DNA of 64,000 nucleotides, from positions 188,501 through 252,500 of the forward strand of contig NW_014575560.1 in assembly GCF_000708205.1 (NCBI RefSeq), read 5' to 3'. The DNA comes from Mixia osmundae IAM 14324 (Eukaryota > Basidiomycota > Mixiomycetes > Mixiales > Mixiaceae). How positions within the stretch are numbered: position 1 is the stretch's first letter; the number at the start of each line of letters is the position of its first letter. Made by a program: the position numbers and the translations under genes. This document shows, one piece after another, positions 9,445 to 21,128 of the stretch. A model generated the notes under the pieces. The model was not told the origin of the DNA. It saw only the letters and a program-made list of their open reading frames with translations, and made no database searches.

Positions 9445-10671
9445 CTGTGTAGTGTCACAAGTATGTCAGAAGGCGGCGAACAGGTCCTGGCCGGATGGAG
9501 ACTAGCCTTGGACGCCTCGTCAAACTTCCTGATGAGTCAACGCCTGAGTGGCTGCCGAATGCTTTTTCAAATGACGCGAAATGTCTTTGAAAAAAAATAG
9601 AGCTCGCAGTCTGCCCACAGACGAGTCATCCTTGTGACCCCATTGAGGCTATGTAGCTAGGAGTCACATGTGCATCAAGAAGCGGCAGAGTGAGAGACCT
9701 CGACGTCCCGCTGGATCTTCAATCGGAATAATTACAGTTAGATCAAAGCCCACGAAGGATGAGCCATGCAATGGTGTAGCGTGTCGAGACAGATGCCGAC
9801 TGCCCACGCAGCTCTTTGTTCAGACTAGCATCAGTACGATGTGATGTGGATGGAGCCATACATATGGAGACGATGCGCATTCAGAGGCTCTCGATTTGCC
9901 GTCTCTTTCGTGATCGGCTGATCATGATCTGCGGTAAAGTTCTCACGCTCCGTTGGCCTGGCCCGGCTTGCCAGGAGGACTCCATCGTGATTGAGTGCAG
10001 CGGCAGACAAGCGAGAGGAAGAGCGTGATCACGCTACCCGCTCGCTAAGTCCTGCCAAATCGATAGAATCGAGCCAAACTTTGGCCGGGGTAGGCACCGC
10101 GAGGGGCGTTCTTTCCTTTCGGCGAGGAAAACCGCTCGGTCGTGGATCCGTTTTGTCGCAAGAGCGTGGACGGCATCACACCTCTCGTGACGGTGACGAC
10201 GTGGCGCTGGGGTCTCGCTTCGACTGTCTGGAGCGTGCGAGTGTGCCCAGTCTGTGCGCTACATCGCTCCAAGCTAGGCCTAGCAACCGGCTGATCTCGG
10301 GTTCTCGTCGACTCTTTCAAGCTCGGCTTGCGAGACCGACCTGCTGGCATCTGTTTGTACCGCCCATCGCCGAGCGATCATCGCATTGACAGTACTGACA
10401 GTCTGCTCACTGTAAAGTAAGCTTGCTCGGTCGCCAAGACGAGGAGAGAGGCTCATCTCCCGCTGCTGACAGACCTCTCGACATGGCTGTCCTGCCACTG
10501 GCATTCCTGTGAGGTAGCCGCATCATCGAAAGGCGCATCTTGCCTGCTTCTCGAGACCGTTCAGACCGTCAATCCATAGAAAGTGGGCACGGACTCGCTC
10601 AGTCGAGCCTCAGCTGACTCTGCTTGCGGTAGCCTCGATACGCATAGAAACATCCTTGGCGGCCTCATCAG
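9445..10671. other. Long divergent intergenic region between RPL10 and the Reg1-like gene
   Basis: This 1.2-kb stretch holds no ORF I can support as a gene. It must carry the promoters of RPL10 (leftward) and the Reg1-like gene (rightward). A likely 5'-leader intron of the Reg1-like gene lies at 10417-10472 (GTAAGC donor, GCTGCTGACAG end, 56 nt). A short A-rich run is at about 9590-9598. I see no tRNA B-box and no convincing snoRNA. Confidence 0.5.
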
Positions 10672-13600
10672 ATGGTAGCTGCAGTGACCATGGCGAACAA
10701 GCCGCCCTCACCGCCCACTGCTGCCCCTCAGGCGCCTGTCATCGCATCAAAAGTCAAGAGACGAGCCTCGTTCGACGCTTCGGGCTCCAAGCCCTACTCA
10801 CAAAGGACCGGCTTCAGTGTATCTGCTCAGCCGAATCAGAAGCCTACACCCAGTGCAGCCAAGGCGGAGACGACCGAGCCAGCCGAGCTGTCGGACGAGA
10901 GCGACGTTCCCGCAAGTACGGGCATGTTAGCAAAAGCGGCGGATGAAGTAGCGATCAAGCGCAAGCAACAAGCAGAGGCAGCCGCTGCAACGGCGACTGC
11001 TTCGAAGCCCAAAAACGGCCGGGAAGAGTCAGATTCAGCCTCTGTCTCGTCCGTCGAATCTCACGAGTCGAGCTCGGCCGGGTCAGTCTATGGCTGCTCT
11101 GCCGATGATTCGTCGGACGATCACAGAGCGGAAGTGTCATCAGTGTCATCTGTTGATGATGAAGCCTTACCGTCTGTCATGTCCAAGCTTGACGATGCCG
11201 AGAAAGCCAGCGGACTGAACGGACATCGCGCTTCTGCGTCATCTGCATCCATCGACAGCTCTTTCTCTAGTACGCCGACAGTCACGGCCGGCGCCAGTCC
11301 GAACGCATCGAACCAGTCGTCGCCTACAGCATCCCCCAGGCAAACGTCGGGCCAACTGAAGCCTCAAAATTCGACTGTGCAGTACACCTCTGCTTCCTCC
11401 ACTGCAGGTTATTCTGCCGGCGCGACCACCTCGGGTGGCATCGTCGTTCCCGCCTATCCCTACAATGTCTCGATGCCCTACATGCCAGGCTCGACCGTGT
11501 CTCACGCGTACCATTACAACAATTCGCGCGATGGCTCTCCCTCTTCCTCGGACGCGGGCTCGCATAACGCTAGCCGGGAGACTTCATCGAATGGCCAACC
11601 AGGAGGGCCGCAAACTCCCCTGAATGACGATTCGGAGATTCAGACTCGTCTGCCGAGCATCTGCGTGGATTATCTCTCACACCAGTGGGATGAGACGGAT
11701 GTCTGGGCGAGCTGGAAGGCCATGACCAAACATAAGAACGAGATCGTCAATGGCGTCAGGCTCGAGAATGCGAGTTGGCGTACATGGGCCAAACAGCGCA
11801 ACAAGTTGAAAACGATCAGTCCAGAAACGCTCAATTGGTCCGCGCTCTTCTTTGACCCTGCGCTGCAAGTACTTACGCAGTGCATCTCGCAGGCTGAAGG
11901 ACAGTGACGTCACTTGGCTCTATGGGCCTTTGCACACCGGCGTCGACCCTGTGCCGCCGCCCAAAGCTGCTACCCTCGGCGATCGTCTGGGACTCGAAAG
12001 TACAGCGGCGTCTAGCCTATCGAGCGATGGATCGGATAACACAGAGAAAGCTCCTCTTAGCGTTCGGGGCGCTTCAACTGCCAGGGCGAAGAAGCCCATT
12101 CTCAAGTACAGATCACTGTCTGATATCCTTAATCTGCCCTCGTCGCCGGGCCCTGTGCTTGGCTCGTCTGCCACTGATGGCGACTATCTTACTCGCGGTG
12201 CTGCATCTACAGACGCTCCTGCTGGTCCGGGCGTCCCATACGCTGCCAATCTGCGCAAAACTGCGGTAGCGGGCGCAAGTATCTTATCGCCTGCAACCTC
12301 GACGGCAATACGCTTCAGCAGTCCTGAGGTCTCCGATGACGGCGAATCTACGCCACACGCGGGCGGCAGTCAGTCCAGTCGAAGGAACAGCAAAGATTCT
12401 AAACCCAAGAAGCACATCTCGTTCAATCATCGGGTCGAACAGTGTATAGCAGTCGATCAGCAGGACGATCAAGATCCACACTATCGTCGGCAGCAGCGTC
12501 TGAGCAATCTGCACCATCGCTTCATCGACGAAGAGGAGGAAGCAGAGGGCGACGAGGACGACGAAGATGATGACGAGGATGACGTTTTGACGTTCAAGTC
12601 GAGTCCCCGCTCGGCGACTTTTGCGCCACTGCAGACGCTAGAGCATCACACCATCGCAAAGCTAGCGCCGACGACACTCAAGTCATCAGAAGAGCTGCCC
12701 GCTCCTAGTCCTATCGTAATCTATTCGACTGATGAGGAGCATTCATCTCCGGAGCCCGATAGCGCGACAGATCTCGTCGGCACTTCCAAACGCACCCAAG
12801 CGAGCTACATCGCGACAACGCGTCCGACTGCTCAAGACTCGGCCACTCAGTCCACTGACGTCGAGACGGAAGAGACCGTCGCGTCGCCTTCGCTTGGTAA
12901 TTCGGTCGTTGGCGACGGGTATGGCGTAGGCGAAGTCAGTAACGACTCTTCGCTGCCAGTGCGCACTTCCTCGTCATCATCGCTCTCTTCGCAAGGATCT
13001 CGCAGGCGTAGTCGAGGCAGTGCGGGCAATAGTCCGAGCTCCTCCGGCGCAAATTCACCTTACAATGCTGGCTCCCGCGAGAATTTGGGTATGTCACCCG
13101 GCCATGATCATTGAAAGCAAGGCTAATATTGCTGTAGATTCGTACAGTAGAAGTCCTTCGGGATCCGGCACGCCAACGCCAGTCAGCAATTCCCCTAGTC
13201 AGTCGCCGCCAAATGTGAATACACTCCTCTCGCGCGGTCGCTCGACTTCACGAGGCTCTTCAGCTTCGCTCGATCGCTCAGCCTCTATAGACCGCAGGTC
13301 AGCAGCATCACCGGTTTCGTACTCTCCCTCGGATCTGTCAGGCTCGCGTCCAATAGAGATTCCTCGCGGTCGAACACCGCGTAGCAGGCAAAGCAGCAGC
13401 GAGGCTGGCACTTCACTTGGAAGCTATTCGGATGCGGACACTTTGCGTGCGAGCTCTAGCCCGCGATCGCCTGGCTCCGGTAGCAGCAGCGGCAGCTTTG
13501 GCGGACGATCGCCGCGCTCCGAGACTGCGAACGCAAAGAAAGGCCCGAGCTCATCGGTGAGCACGATCATCCCGGCGCCTATTGCCATTGCGAAGCCTAC

Positions 13601-14105
13601 TATCAGCAGAGGCTTCCGACCACCCTCAGAAGTCGGTTCAGATGACGATGATGACGATCGCTATCTTTTCGATTCGCCTGCAATACCGTCTTCGCCGTCG
13701 ATTCAGGCGGCTGATCGCAACTCTTCCTTCTCAAAGCTCAGCTTCCTCAGATGGGCTGATGAGCCGAGCGGCGCGAAGACCTCTGCTGCTCGTCGGGCGC
13801 TTCTCCGCACGGCTGCTGGACGGCTAATAGGAGCAAATCCCGACGGCACAACGACGGTTGCACAGCTCGACGATGGTGTCAGTTCGGTCACCTATGGCGC
13901 AGATCTGTCTGCTGCGCGAACAGACGATTATGGCTTCGGCTACGACGAATACGATGACGATCAAAGCTCAGTCTTTGGTCGGACGGTCGAGATTGCGACA
14001 ACTGCACGAGATCTGGTGGGCGCATTGTGGAATGTTGGTTCGAGCGTAATATGGAGAAGGGGCGAAACGGCACCTCAAGATGGCAATGAGCAAGAGCATC
14101 GTTAA
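10672..14105 (+). CDS. REG1: Reg1-like regulatory subunit of protein phosphatase 1
   Basis: Predicted 1109-residue, mostly disordered Ser-rich protein. The one strongly conserved block (about residues 335-405) reads VDYLSHQWDETDVWASW then RLENASWRTWAKQRNKLKTI and NWLKDSDVTWLYGPLHTG, the DUF1752/Reg1 domain. Further on, KKHISF within KHISFNHRVEQCIAVD fits an RVxF-type PP1 (Glc7) docking motif, as in yeast Reg1, which directs PP1 to Snf1 in glucose repression. A run of Asp/Glu lies at 12530-12586. Exons are 10672-11837, 11893-13088 and 13138-14105; both introns are short GT-AG, the first splitting NW-LKDSD. ATG 10672 is followed in frame by ATG 10690. Function is inferred from yeast. Confidence 0.88.
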
Positions 14106-14179
14106 GGCTCTCACTTGTACTTTATCTGTAGAGCCCAAGAGCCGTGCATCAATGCATCCGTACATCACGCTACCGGGTG

Positions 14180-15612
14180 CTATGTCGTCGCGATGCCCTG
14201 CTGAGTACGCTCGAGCAAGTCGATCAGGCCCTGCATCTTCTTGCGATCGTCTTCGGCCATGTTGACGGCTTGAAGCTGGCGACGCATTGCTGCTAATGTC
14301 GTACTCGCCTCATTGGCGCTAGTGCTGACGGCTGGAGGCATGGTAGCCTGCTTGGAGGCTGGCCGCCTGAGCTTATTGGGCGAGACAGGCAATCGCGAGG
14401 TCATAGAAGCCGCAAAGGCATTCGCCTTGGCCTTGACATTGCCTTGAGGTACGACACCCTTGACGGGCGAGGGGATTCTCGAAGGATGCTTCCTCAGGAG
14501 CGATTCCGCAGACTTTTTAGGCGAGAGTCCATTGAAGAATGCACCCGCTTTCGACTGTGTCTTAGGCTGCCCTGCAGGATCACTCGGTGTATCATCATCT
14601 ACCATTTGCCAAGCCTGCTGCGGTGAACGTTGTTCCAGCATAAAGGTATCGTCCATGTCCTCGTCATCCGAGCCTCCTTGCAAGTCGAGTACTCCGAGCG
14701 GACTGCCGTTGACGGAGAAGGCCATAATGCTCTCGTCCTTTTTGGGCCTTCTCTTGACAGTATGCGTGAGCAAACGTGACTCTCCTGAGCGTGAAGTGCT
14801 GGTGCTGGGCGTCGAGATGGTGACAGGCGGCGCTTGTGCTGGCAGTGCAGATGAGAGCCTTGCGCGGTAGGTGAAACCACCGGGCGGTGCGCGTTTACTC
14901 GGTGTGGCTGTTCCTGTCGTGCGTGTCCTTGTGTTTGCATCCTATCGCCGATATCAGCCATGAGAGCGATCAACTTTCGGAGAGGATCTAGCTACCTGCG
15001 ACGAGACCCTTGGCTGTTTTGCAGGCGAGCCGTTGAGGTGCGCTTCGCTCGGCCTCTTTGTCGCTTTCTTCGGCAGAGACTGTTCAGTAGGCTGTGCTAG
15101 TTGGGATGTGCTCGGGACTGGCGCGGGCGTAGGACTCGGCTGTCGCGTCTTGAAGGGACTGCTCAGGCTTTCCAGGAAGGATTTGACCTTTTTGGGACTA
15201 CGCCCGAGGGGCTCTTGCGCTCCTCGTTCTCGCGACTTGAGTGCAGCATCCATGTCCCAGCTGAACGCAGCCAGGTCTCTCACTGCACGCCATCAGACTT
15301 GTCATGCATTGAAGCATGATGCGGACCCACTCTTCATTGCTCGAATCTCTGCGGGTATCTGCTCAAGCAGAAGACGACTCTGTGTTCTTGCGCGATAGGA
15401 GGCAATGAGCGCTTCGAGCTGTTCCGTCAGTAGGTCGAGAAGCGTGGAAACTGCGAGCGGAATCGCTTGTCTCAGCTGGATGTACGCGCCGCAAGCGAGC
15501 AGCACACACTCTCGCCGTGCTCGTGCTCGTCCAGTCGCTGCTTGACTTCGTCGGCCGTGAGTGACTCATACGTTTCGGTTGCTTGATCTGCACCGCTCGG
15601 CTGACGAGCCAT
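14180..15612 (-). CDS. Borealin-like chromosomal passenger complex subunit
   Basis: Predicted 423-residue protein assembled from exons 15510-15612, 15331-15450, 14996-15282 and 14180-14941 (introns 59, 48 and 54 nt, all GT-AG with branch-like sites). The N-terminal helix ISTLLDLLTEQLEALI... ending QIPAEIRAMKMRDLAAF fits the Nbl1/borealin N-terminal domain, whose hallmark is IP-x-x-(I/L)R-x-MKMR(D/E). This helix binds survivin and INCENP in the passenger complex. Near residue 250 is SVNGSPLGVLDL, like the NGSPL motif of the animal borealin C-terminal domain, and the protein ends in a short helix. The middle is basic, Ser/Pro-rich, with many SP and SPxK sites suggesting Cdk regulation. Head-to-head with fimbrin (147 bp). 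Homology rests on short motifs only. Confidence 0.68.
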
Positions 15613-15759
15613 GTCGGGTATCCGCAGATGTCCAAGGTCCAGTGGTGATGACGTGGTGACGTGGTGACGCGCCTGCCAGCTGGCGACGACGAGGCAGAAC
15701 GACGCCACCTAATAACTCGTCACTGTCGGGCGTGCACCGCTCAGGTTCAGTCAGCCGCA

Positions 15760-17968
15760 ATGGAAGCTCTGAAGATCCGCAAGAAGCATCCGGAGCTATC
15801 TCAGGATGAGGTCGTACGTCGCTCCGCTGGCGGCAGTCCGCAACACAGTGGCTCATGCTGTCTGCCTCTTGCCCGCAGATGTCGCTTGTACACGAATTCA
15901 AGTCAGTCTGCCTTACTCGTCCGCCTCGTCGGTAGCTGATCGGACTGCATTCTGTCAGCTCGCTGGATGCAGACGGAGCGAAGTATCTGTCACAGAGGGC
16001 AGTGTCGGATGCGTTCACACAGCAACACGGCTACGGATACGATCAAGTGCGAGCAGCGCTCAAGTCGGTCTCTGATGCTTCAGGGCGAGTGGACGTAGAG
16101 GAATTTGCGGACCTGTTCAGCTCGCTCCGCGTCACTGCGAGCTCGTCGCAGAATGGCGCGGGTCTCATTCCTGGCAAGAGTAAGCCGGGTAGGACGACGA
16201 TTGGCGGCAGTACAGGGAGCTCTGCCCACACCATCAACGACGACGAGCGGGTCGAGTTTACTCGTCATATCAACTCGGTCAGTCTGCACGCGATGTACGC
16301 AGATCTGGAGCTGATGCCTCGCCTCAGGTCCTCGCTGGAGATGCTGACATCGGCTCAAGGCTGCCCATACCGCTCGATACGATGCAAGTCTTTGACGAGT
16401 GCAAGGACGGTCTCGTACTTTCTAAGCTCATCAACGATTCTGTACCCGATACGATCGACGAGCGTGTGCTCAACATCTCATCCAAAGGACACAAGCGCGG
16501 TCCTTCGACCGGTCTTGCGCCGCCTGCTGCCAAAGGCATCAACAATTTCCAGATGACAGAGAACAACAACATTGTGATCCAATCGGCCAAAGCCATCGGG
16601 TGCTCGGTCGTCAACATTGGACCGACCGATCTCATCGAGGGAAGGGAGCACCTCGTCCTTGGGCTCATATGGCAGATCATCAGACGCGGCCTGCTCAGCA
16701 AGATCGACATCAAGCTCCATCCCGAATTGTATCGGCTACTCGATGATGGCGAAACGCTCGAGCAATTCCTTCGGCTACCGCCTGATCAGATCTTGTTGCG
16801 ATGGTTCAACTATCATCTCAAAGCCGCCAATTGGCCCAGAAGGTAGGCTGCTTTGCGTTTCCCTTGGCTGTTCTGATCAGCACGATCAGGGTGAACAACT
16901 TTTCCAAAGATGTGCATGATGCAGAGAATTACACCGTGCTGCTCAATCAGCTCAAACCGGACCAGTGTTCACGCAACCCTCTACAGACGCGCGACCTGCT
17001 GCAGCGAGCAGAGCAGACCCTGCAGAACGCAGACAGAATCGGCTGTCGCAAATATCTCACAGCAGGCTCGATGGTCGCAGGCAATCCGAAGCTCAATCTG
17101 GCCTTTGTTGCCCACCTCTTCAATACTTGGCCTGGTCTCGAGCCGCTCGAAGAGACCGAGCGGCCTGTCATCGAGGACTTTGATGCAGAAGGCGAGCGGG
17201 AGGCGCGCGTCTTCACACTCTGGCTGAATTCGCTCAACGTCGAACCGGGCGTTTACAACCTCTTCGAAGATCTCAGAGATGGCACGGTCTTACTGCAGGC
17301 CTTTGACAAAGTCGCGCCTGGATCCGTCGTCTGGCGGCGAGTGTCGAAGAAGCCTGCGCATGTCAACCAAGACGAGCCTGCGCCTGAGCTCTCGCGCTTC
17401 AAAGCGGTCGAGAATACGAATTACGCAGTCGACCTTGGCAAAGCCAACCACATGCAGCTTGTCGGCATTCAGGGCGCAGATATTGTCGACGGACAGAAGA
17501 CGTTGACGCTCGGCCTAGTCTGGCAATTGATGCGCAAGAACGTGACCGCTACTTTAGCAGGCTTGAGCAAAGGCGGCAAAGAGATCACAGACCAAGACAT
17601 CGTTCGATGGGCTAACGATACTGTCAAAGCCGGTGGCAAGCGTTCATCAATGCGCAGTTTCCGGGATCCTGGCCTCAAGAACGCTCATTTCTTCCTGGAC
17701 CTGCTTGACAGCATGAAGCCCGGCTATGTCGATTACTCGCTCGTCTTGGAAGGAAGGAATGACGACGAATGTCTCAATAATGCCAAGCTGGCCATCTCGG
17801 TCGCACGAAAGCTTGGCGCGCTCATCTTCCTTGTGCCCGACGATATCAAAGACGTGCGGGCAAAACTGGTAGGTCTTTCTGCACAGGAAGTGCCATCGCT
17901 GACCAGACGCGCAGATGCTCACGTTTGTCGGTGCACTGATGTCGCTGCAGCAAGGCGGTCGCGTATAA
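15760..17968 (+). CDS. SAC6: Fimbrin/plastin, actin-bundling protein
   Basis: Actin filament cross-linker of endocytic patches and cables; 646 residues, the usual length. The N-terminus MEALKIRKKHPELSQDE leads into an EF-hand-like region (LDADGAKYLSQ), then four calponin-homology domains. CH signature pieces include DGLVLSKLINDSVPDTID, INNFQMTENNNIVIQSAK, LKAANW and FSKDVHDAENYTVLLNQL. Exons are 15760-15810, 15879-15901, 15959-16277, 16328-16842, 16890-17868 and 17915-17968. Exon 2 is only 23 nt. The last exon encodes MLTFVGALMSLQQ, the usual fimbrin end. All introns are GT-AG. It is convergent with PMT2 (45 bp between stops). Confidence 0.95.
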
Positions 17969-18013
17969 AGATCGTGTGCATTTTGCGGTTTACTGTTGTA
18001 CAATGACGTGCCG

Positions 18014-21000
18014 TCACGAAACCTCCTCGCCAGTAGGCTCGGCCTTGTCCGGTAGTGCTACACTTTCATCTCGTGTCGTTTGGATTGCGTCAGGATCGTC
18101 GGCATAGGTGACAGGCGCGTCGGAATCATCTCCCTCTTCGATCACAGCCTCTGCTTCGGCGGCTTCTTGCGGTAATCCTGCTGTCTGCACGATCTCGCCT
18201 GCTGCGTGCGGATCAGAGAAAGCATTCTGTATCGGGGCGACTGCAGCCGGCGTCGTTGGATCTAATGGCGGATCGAAATTGACGGCCAAGTTCGGCTCTT
18301 CCGCTTCTTGCGGTGGTATCACTGGCGGCACCACAGCATCGACCACCACGCCATCCTCGGCTGTCGGCGTTGCACGTGCGGCTTCTTTTGGCACAATTGC
18401 TGTGGTATATTCGGCGAGCTGCGTCACCCAAGTCAGCTCAGACATATGCTCGCAGCAGAATGGCTTACAGATACTGGGAAGTCCGAGCAGGAGAAATCCC
18501 AGCTTTTTAGCAGCTTGGCTGATTCGCATTGCCCGCGTGTCCACTGTCCAGCATAGGCGAGAGGCGACCAATGCGCCCAGGCCATGATAGCTAGCAAGAG
18601 ACAGGCCGCAGCTGCGCCGAGTCTATACCGAGGGGCAAGCCGGCTCGTGGCGGCATCGAATATGGCGGCGAGCATGAGTATGGCAAAGTATAGCGCCGGA
18701 AAGTAATGATGTAGGAAGAGCTGTCGATTCATGAGGAAGAAGGGAAAGTAGTGCAGCGCCCAGCCCATCGCCAGGAAGCCGCAAACGCCGTCGTAGAATG
18801 CGACAGATGTATTGTTGAGGTCTTGGAAGCCGCGCTTTGCTCTTATAAAGATGAGCGCTCTCACAGCTGCGTATAAGAGCACGGCTAGTGTGCTGGACCA
18901 CCAGATGACGGGATTGCCGATCAAGTAGATCTGTCGATGATCTTTGACCCAAAAGCTGGTTCGCCGGGTCAGCACAACAATGTAGCTTAGCGTGCGACTG
19001 ACTTGATGCCCCTCTTCAGCGCAGGCCAGGACTGCGGCCGAGAGTCGTAGGCATGTCGATCGGTGAGACCTTGATTGGTTTGCCACATGACGGCATTGAG
19101 CTCGAAGAATTTGCTCCAGAAGCCCGCACCCTTGTAGTTGACCGTAGCTGCATCCGCAGGGATTTGCGGGTGACTGTTCGTCTCAACATACCAAATCGAG
19201 TTAGCCTTCGATGGGTTCTTATTGCATGTGACCTGCACGAGGGCTAGATCAGCGAGTGGATAGCCTTTTCCGTGCAATGATCACCTCCTGCTGCTCGAAA
19301 CCCCACTCAGGCAGCTTGACCTTGTGCGAGAATAAATAGCACCCTGTGAGTGTATGTCGCAGCCGAAACTTTGTACGCAGTGAACGAATCTGTTTCTTCG
19401 CGAGTTTGTCGCTTGAGTCTGTGTATGTGGGGTCGATCTCGATGGCAAAGTGATCGTTCACGTCACCATCGAATCCTTCGAAACCATAGCCAGAGACTTC
19501 GTTCTGCCAGTCGACCTCAGAAACCGGTGGTCTGACGTCATGAGAGTGTAGCCTCTTGCCAGTCGTTGCATGCTCGAAACGAAGGACAGTCCGGTCCATG
19601 ATAGGTACGAGCTGTTCGAGTGTCTGAAAATCGATCTTGGGTGCGCCTTCTGCGGTGACATTGGAGACAATCCAGTCGTTGTTCTCATCTCGATGAGGAT
19701 AGAGCGTGATCTGCTGCTGGTGGCTTCCGCCAGGATACATATGCGCGTGCGAATGCAGGTAGCCCCCCTGCGTGTTGAGATGCTTGATCGTGATCCGTGA
19801 GCCGAGATAGACGTCGGCAAACGTATTTTCCATGCCGTGCCCACGTAGAGAATGCTGAAATTCTGAGCTCATGAAGCCATCGCCTTCGCCAGAGTTGCTC
19901 AAGACGGCAAAATGCAAGCCGAACATGCTCGCATAGAACAGACAGGGTATCAGGATGAGACATATTGCACGTGCGATGAAATGCCGAACTAGCAACGGCA
20001 AAGAGACGCGCAAATTGCCGAGGAGGTCCCATAGTTGCTTGATCGTGGCCAAGCCGATAGTCGCGATCGTGAAAAGACCGACCCATTTGCAACTGACGAC
20101 TGCGCCCAGAGCGACGCCAGTGAAAGTGAGCCAAGACCACCAGATTGGTGTGAAAGAGCGCCGCTCGTCTTCTTTGGCAAAGCCGCACCATGCGAACGCG
20201 GTGAGTGCAGTGAAAAATATTAATGGTGAATCGAGTAGGATGTGTCGTGATTGAGTGATGAGGCCGTTCTCAAAAGTGACCAGCAAGCTCGCCATGAGTG
20301 CTGTCGTTGGTCTGCACGCCAGTATGCGTAGGGTAAAATAAGCTAGCGGGACGAGCATTATCCCCAAAGTAGCAGGCAGCATCCGCATCGCGATGTACGG
20401 CACGCGCATCTCCTTGTAGGACATGCCAATCTCTTTAAAATCGAAGTTGCCGTCGAAACCAGACACGAAGCCGGCAAGTGTGATGAGCAGCTTGGCCAGG
20501 GGCGGATGGACGTCCATGAAGAACTTGCTCTTGAGGTATTTACTCGCAAAGCCTCCAAAGTGTACCTCATCGAATCTGTAGACATTGCGTCAGCGTCTTG
20601 CTCTGCACACAGCTTCCAGAAAGCCTCACACAACGCTGCTTGGGCGGTCGAGATGCCACAGCCGTACCCAGCAAGCGAGCAGCAAGACGCCAACGAGCAC
20701 TTTGACTTCGCCAGCCGACAGCACCTCTAGCCCTCCGCCAAGAAAATCGAGGGGGCCGCCATCCTGTACGGCTGATGTCCTCTTGCCCTTGCCTTTGAGT
20801 GCCGGTTGGGCTAGCCAGCCCGTCGCCAGTCCTCCTTGAGGTTTGGCCAGAGGTGCCGCCGTCTCGACATGGACTGTTCCGCGTTTTGTGAGTTTCTCGT
20901 CCGACGAGCCATTGAGACCTGTATGCTCGATGGCTGGCGCGAGCGGTCGCCTGGCTCGAGGCGCACTCGCCATCGCGATGAAAGTAGCCTCGTCGTTGCA

Positions 21001-21024
21001 CGGTGCACGGTGCGCGCGCAGCAT
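18014..21024 (-). CDS. PMT2: Dolichyl-phosphate-mannose protein O-mannosyltransferase (PMT2 type)
   Basis: ER enzyme that transfers mannose from dolichol phosphate to Ser/Thr of secretory proteins. Exons are 20630-21024, 19285-20575, 19003-19232, 18475-18955 and 18014-18418 (933 aa; all introns GT-AG). Visible are the catalytic FDEVHFGGFA loop, FMDVHPPLAK, FENGLITQSRHILLDS, a MIR region with HLNTQGGYLHSH and SHQQQITLYPH, and FLMNRQLFLHHYFPALYF. The MIR motifs and LFSHKVKLPEWGFEQQEV are closest to the Pmt2 subfamily. An unusual acidic, Pro/Ala-rich tail of about 130 residues follows the last helix. ATG 21024 is the first in frame; ATG 20973 (MASAPRARR) is an equally good start. It is divergent from the WDR89-like gene (104 bp). 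Confidence 0.93.
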
Positions 21025-21128
21025 CCGCCGCTTCTTGAATTCGTATTCAGTTGATACCACAGATCAGTGGTGACTTTCAGTGGAACTCAGCGCCAAGGCG
21101 GTCAAGGACCCCGACAGTTTTCGCTTCG

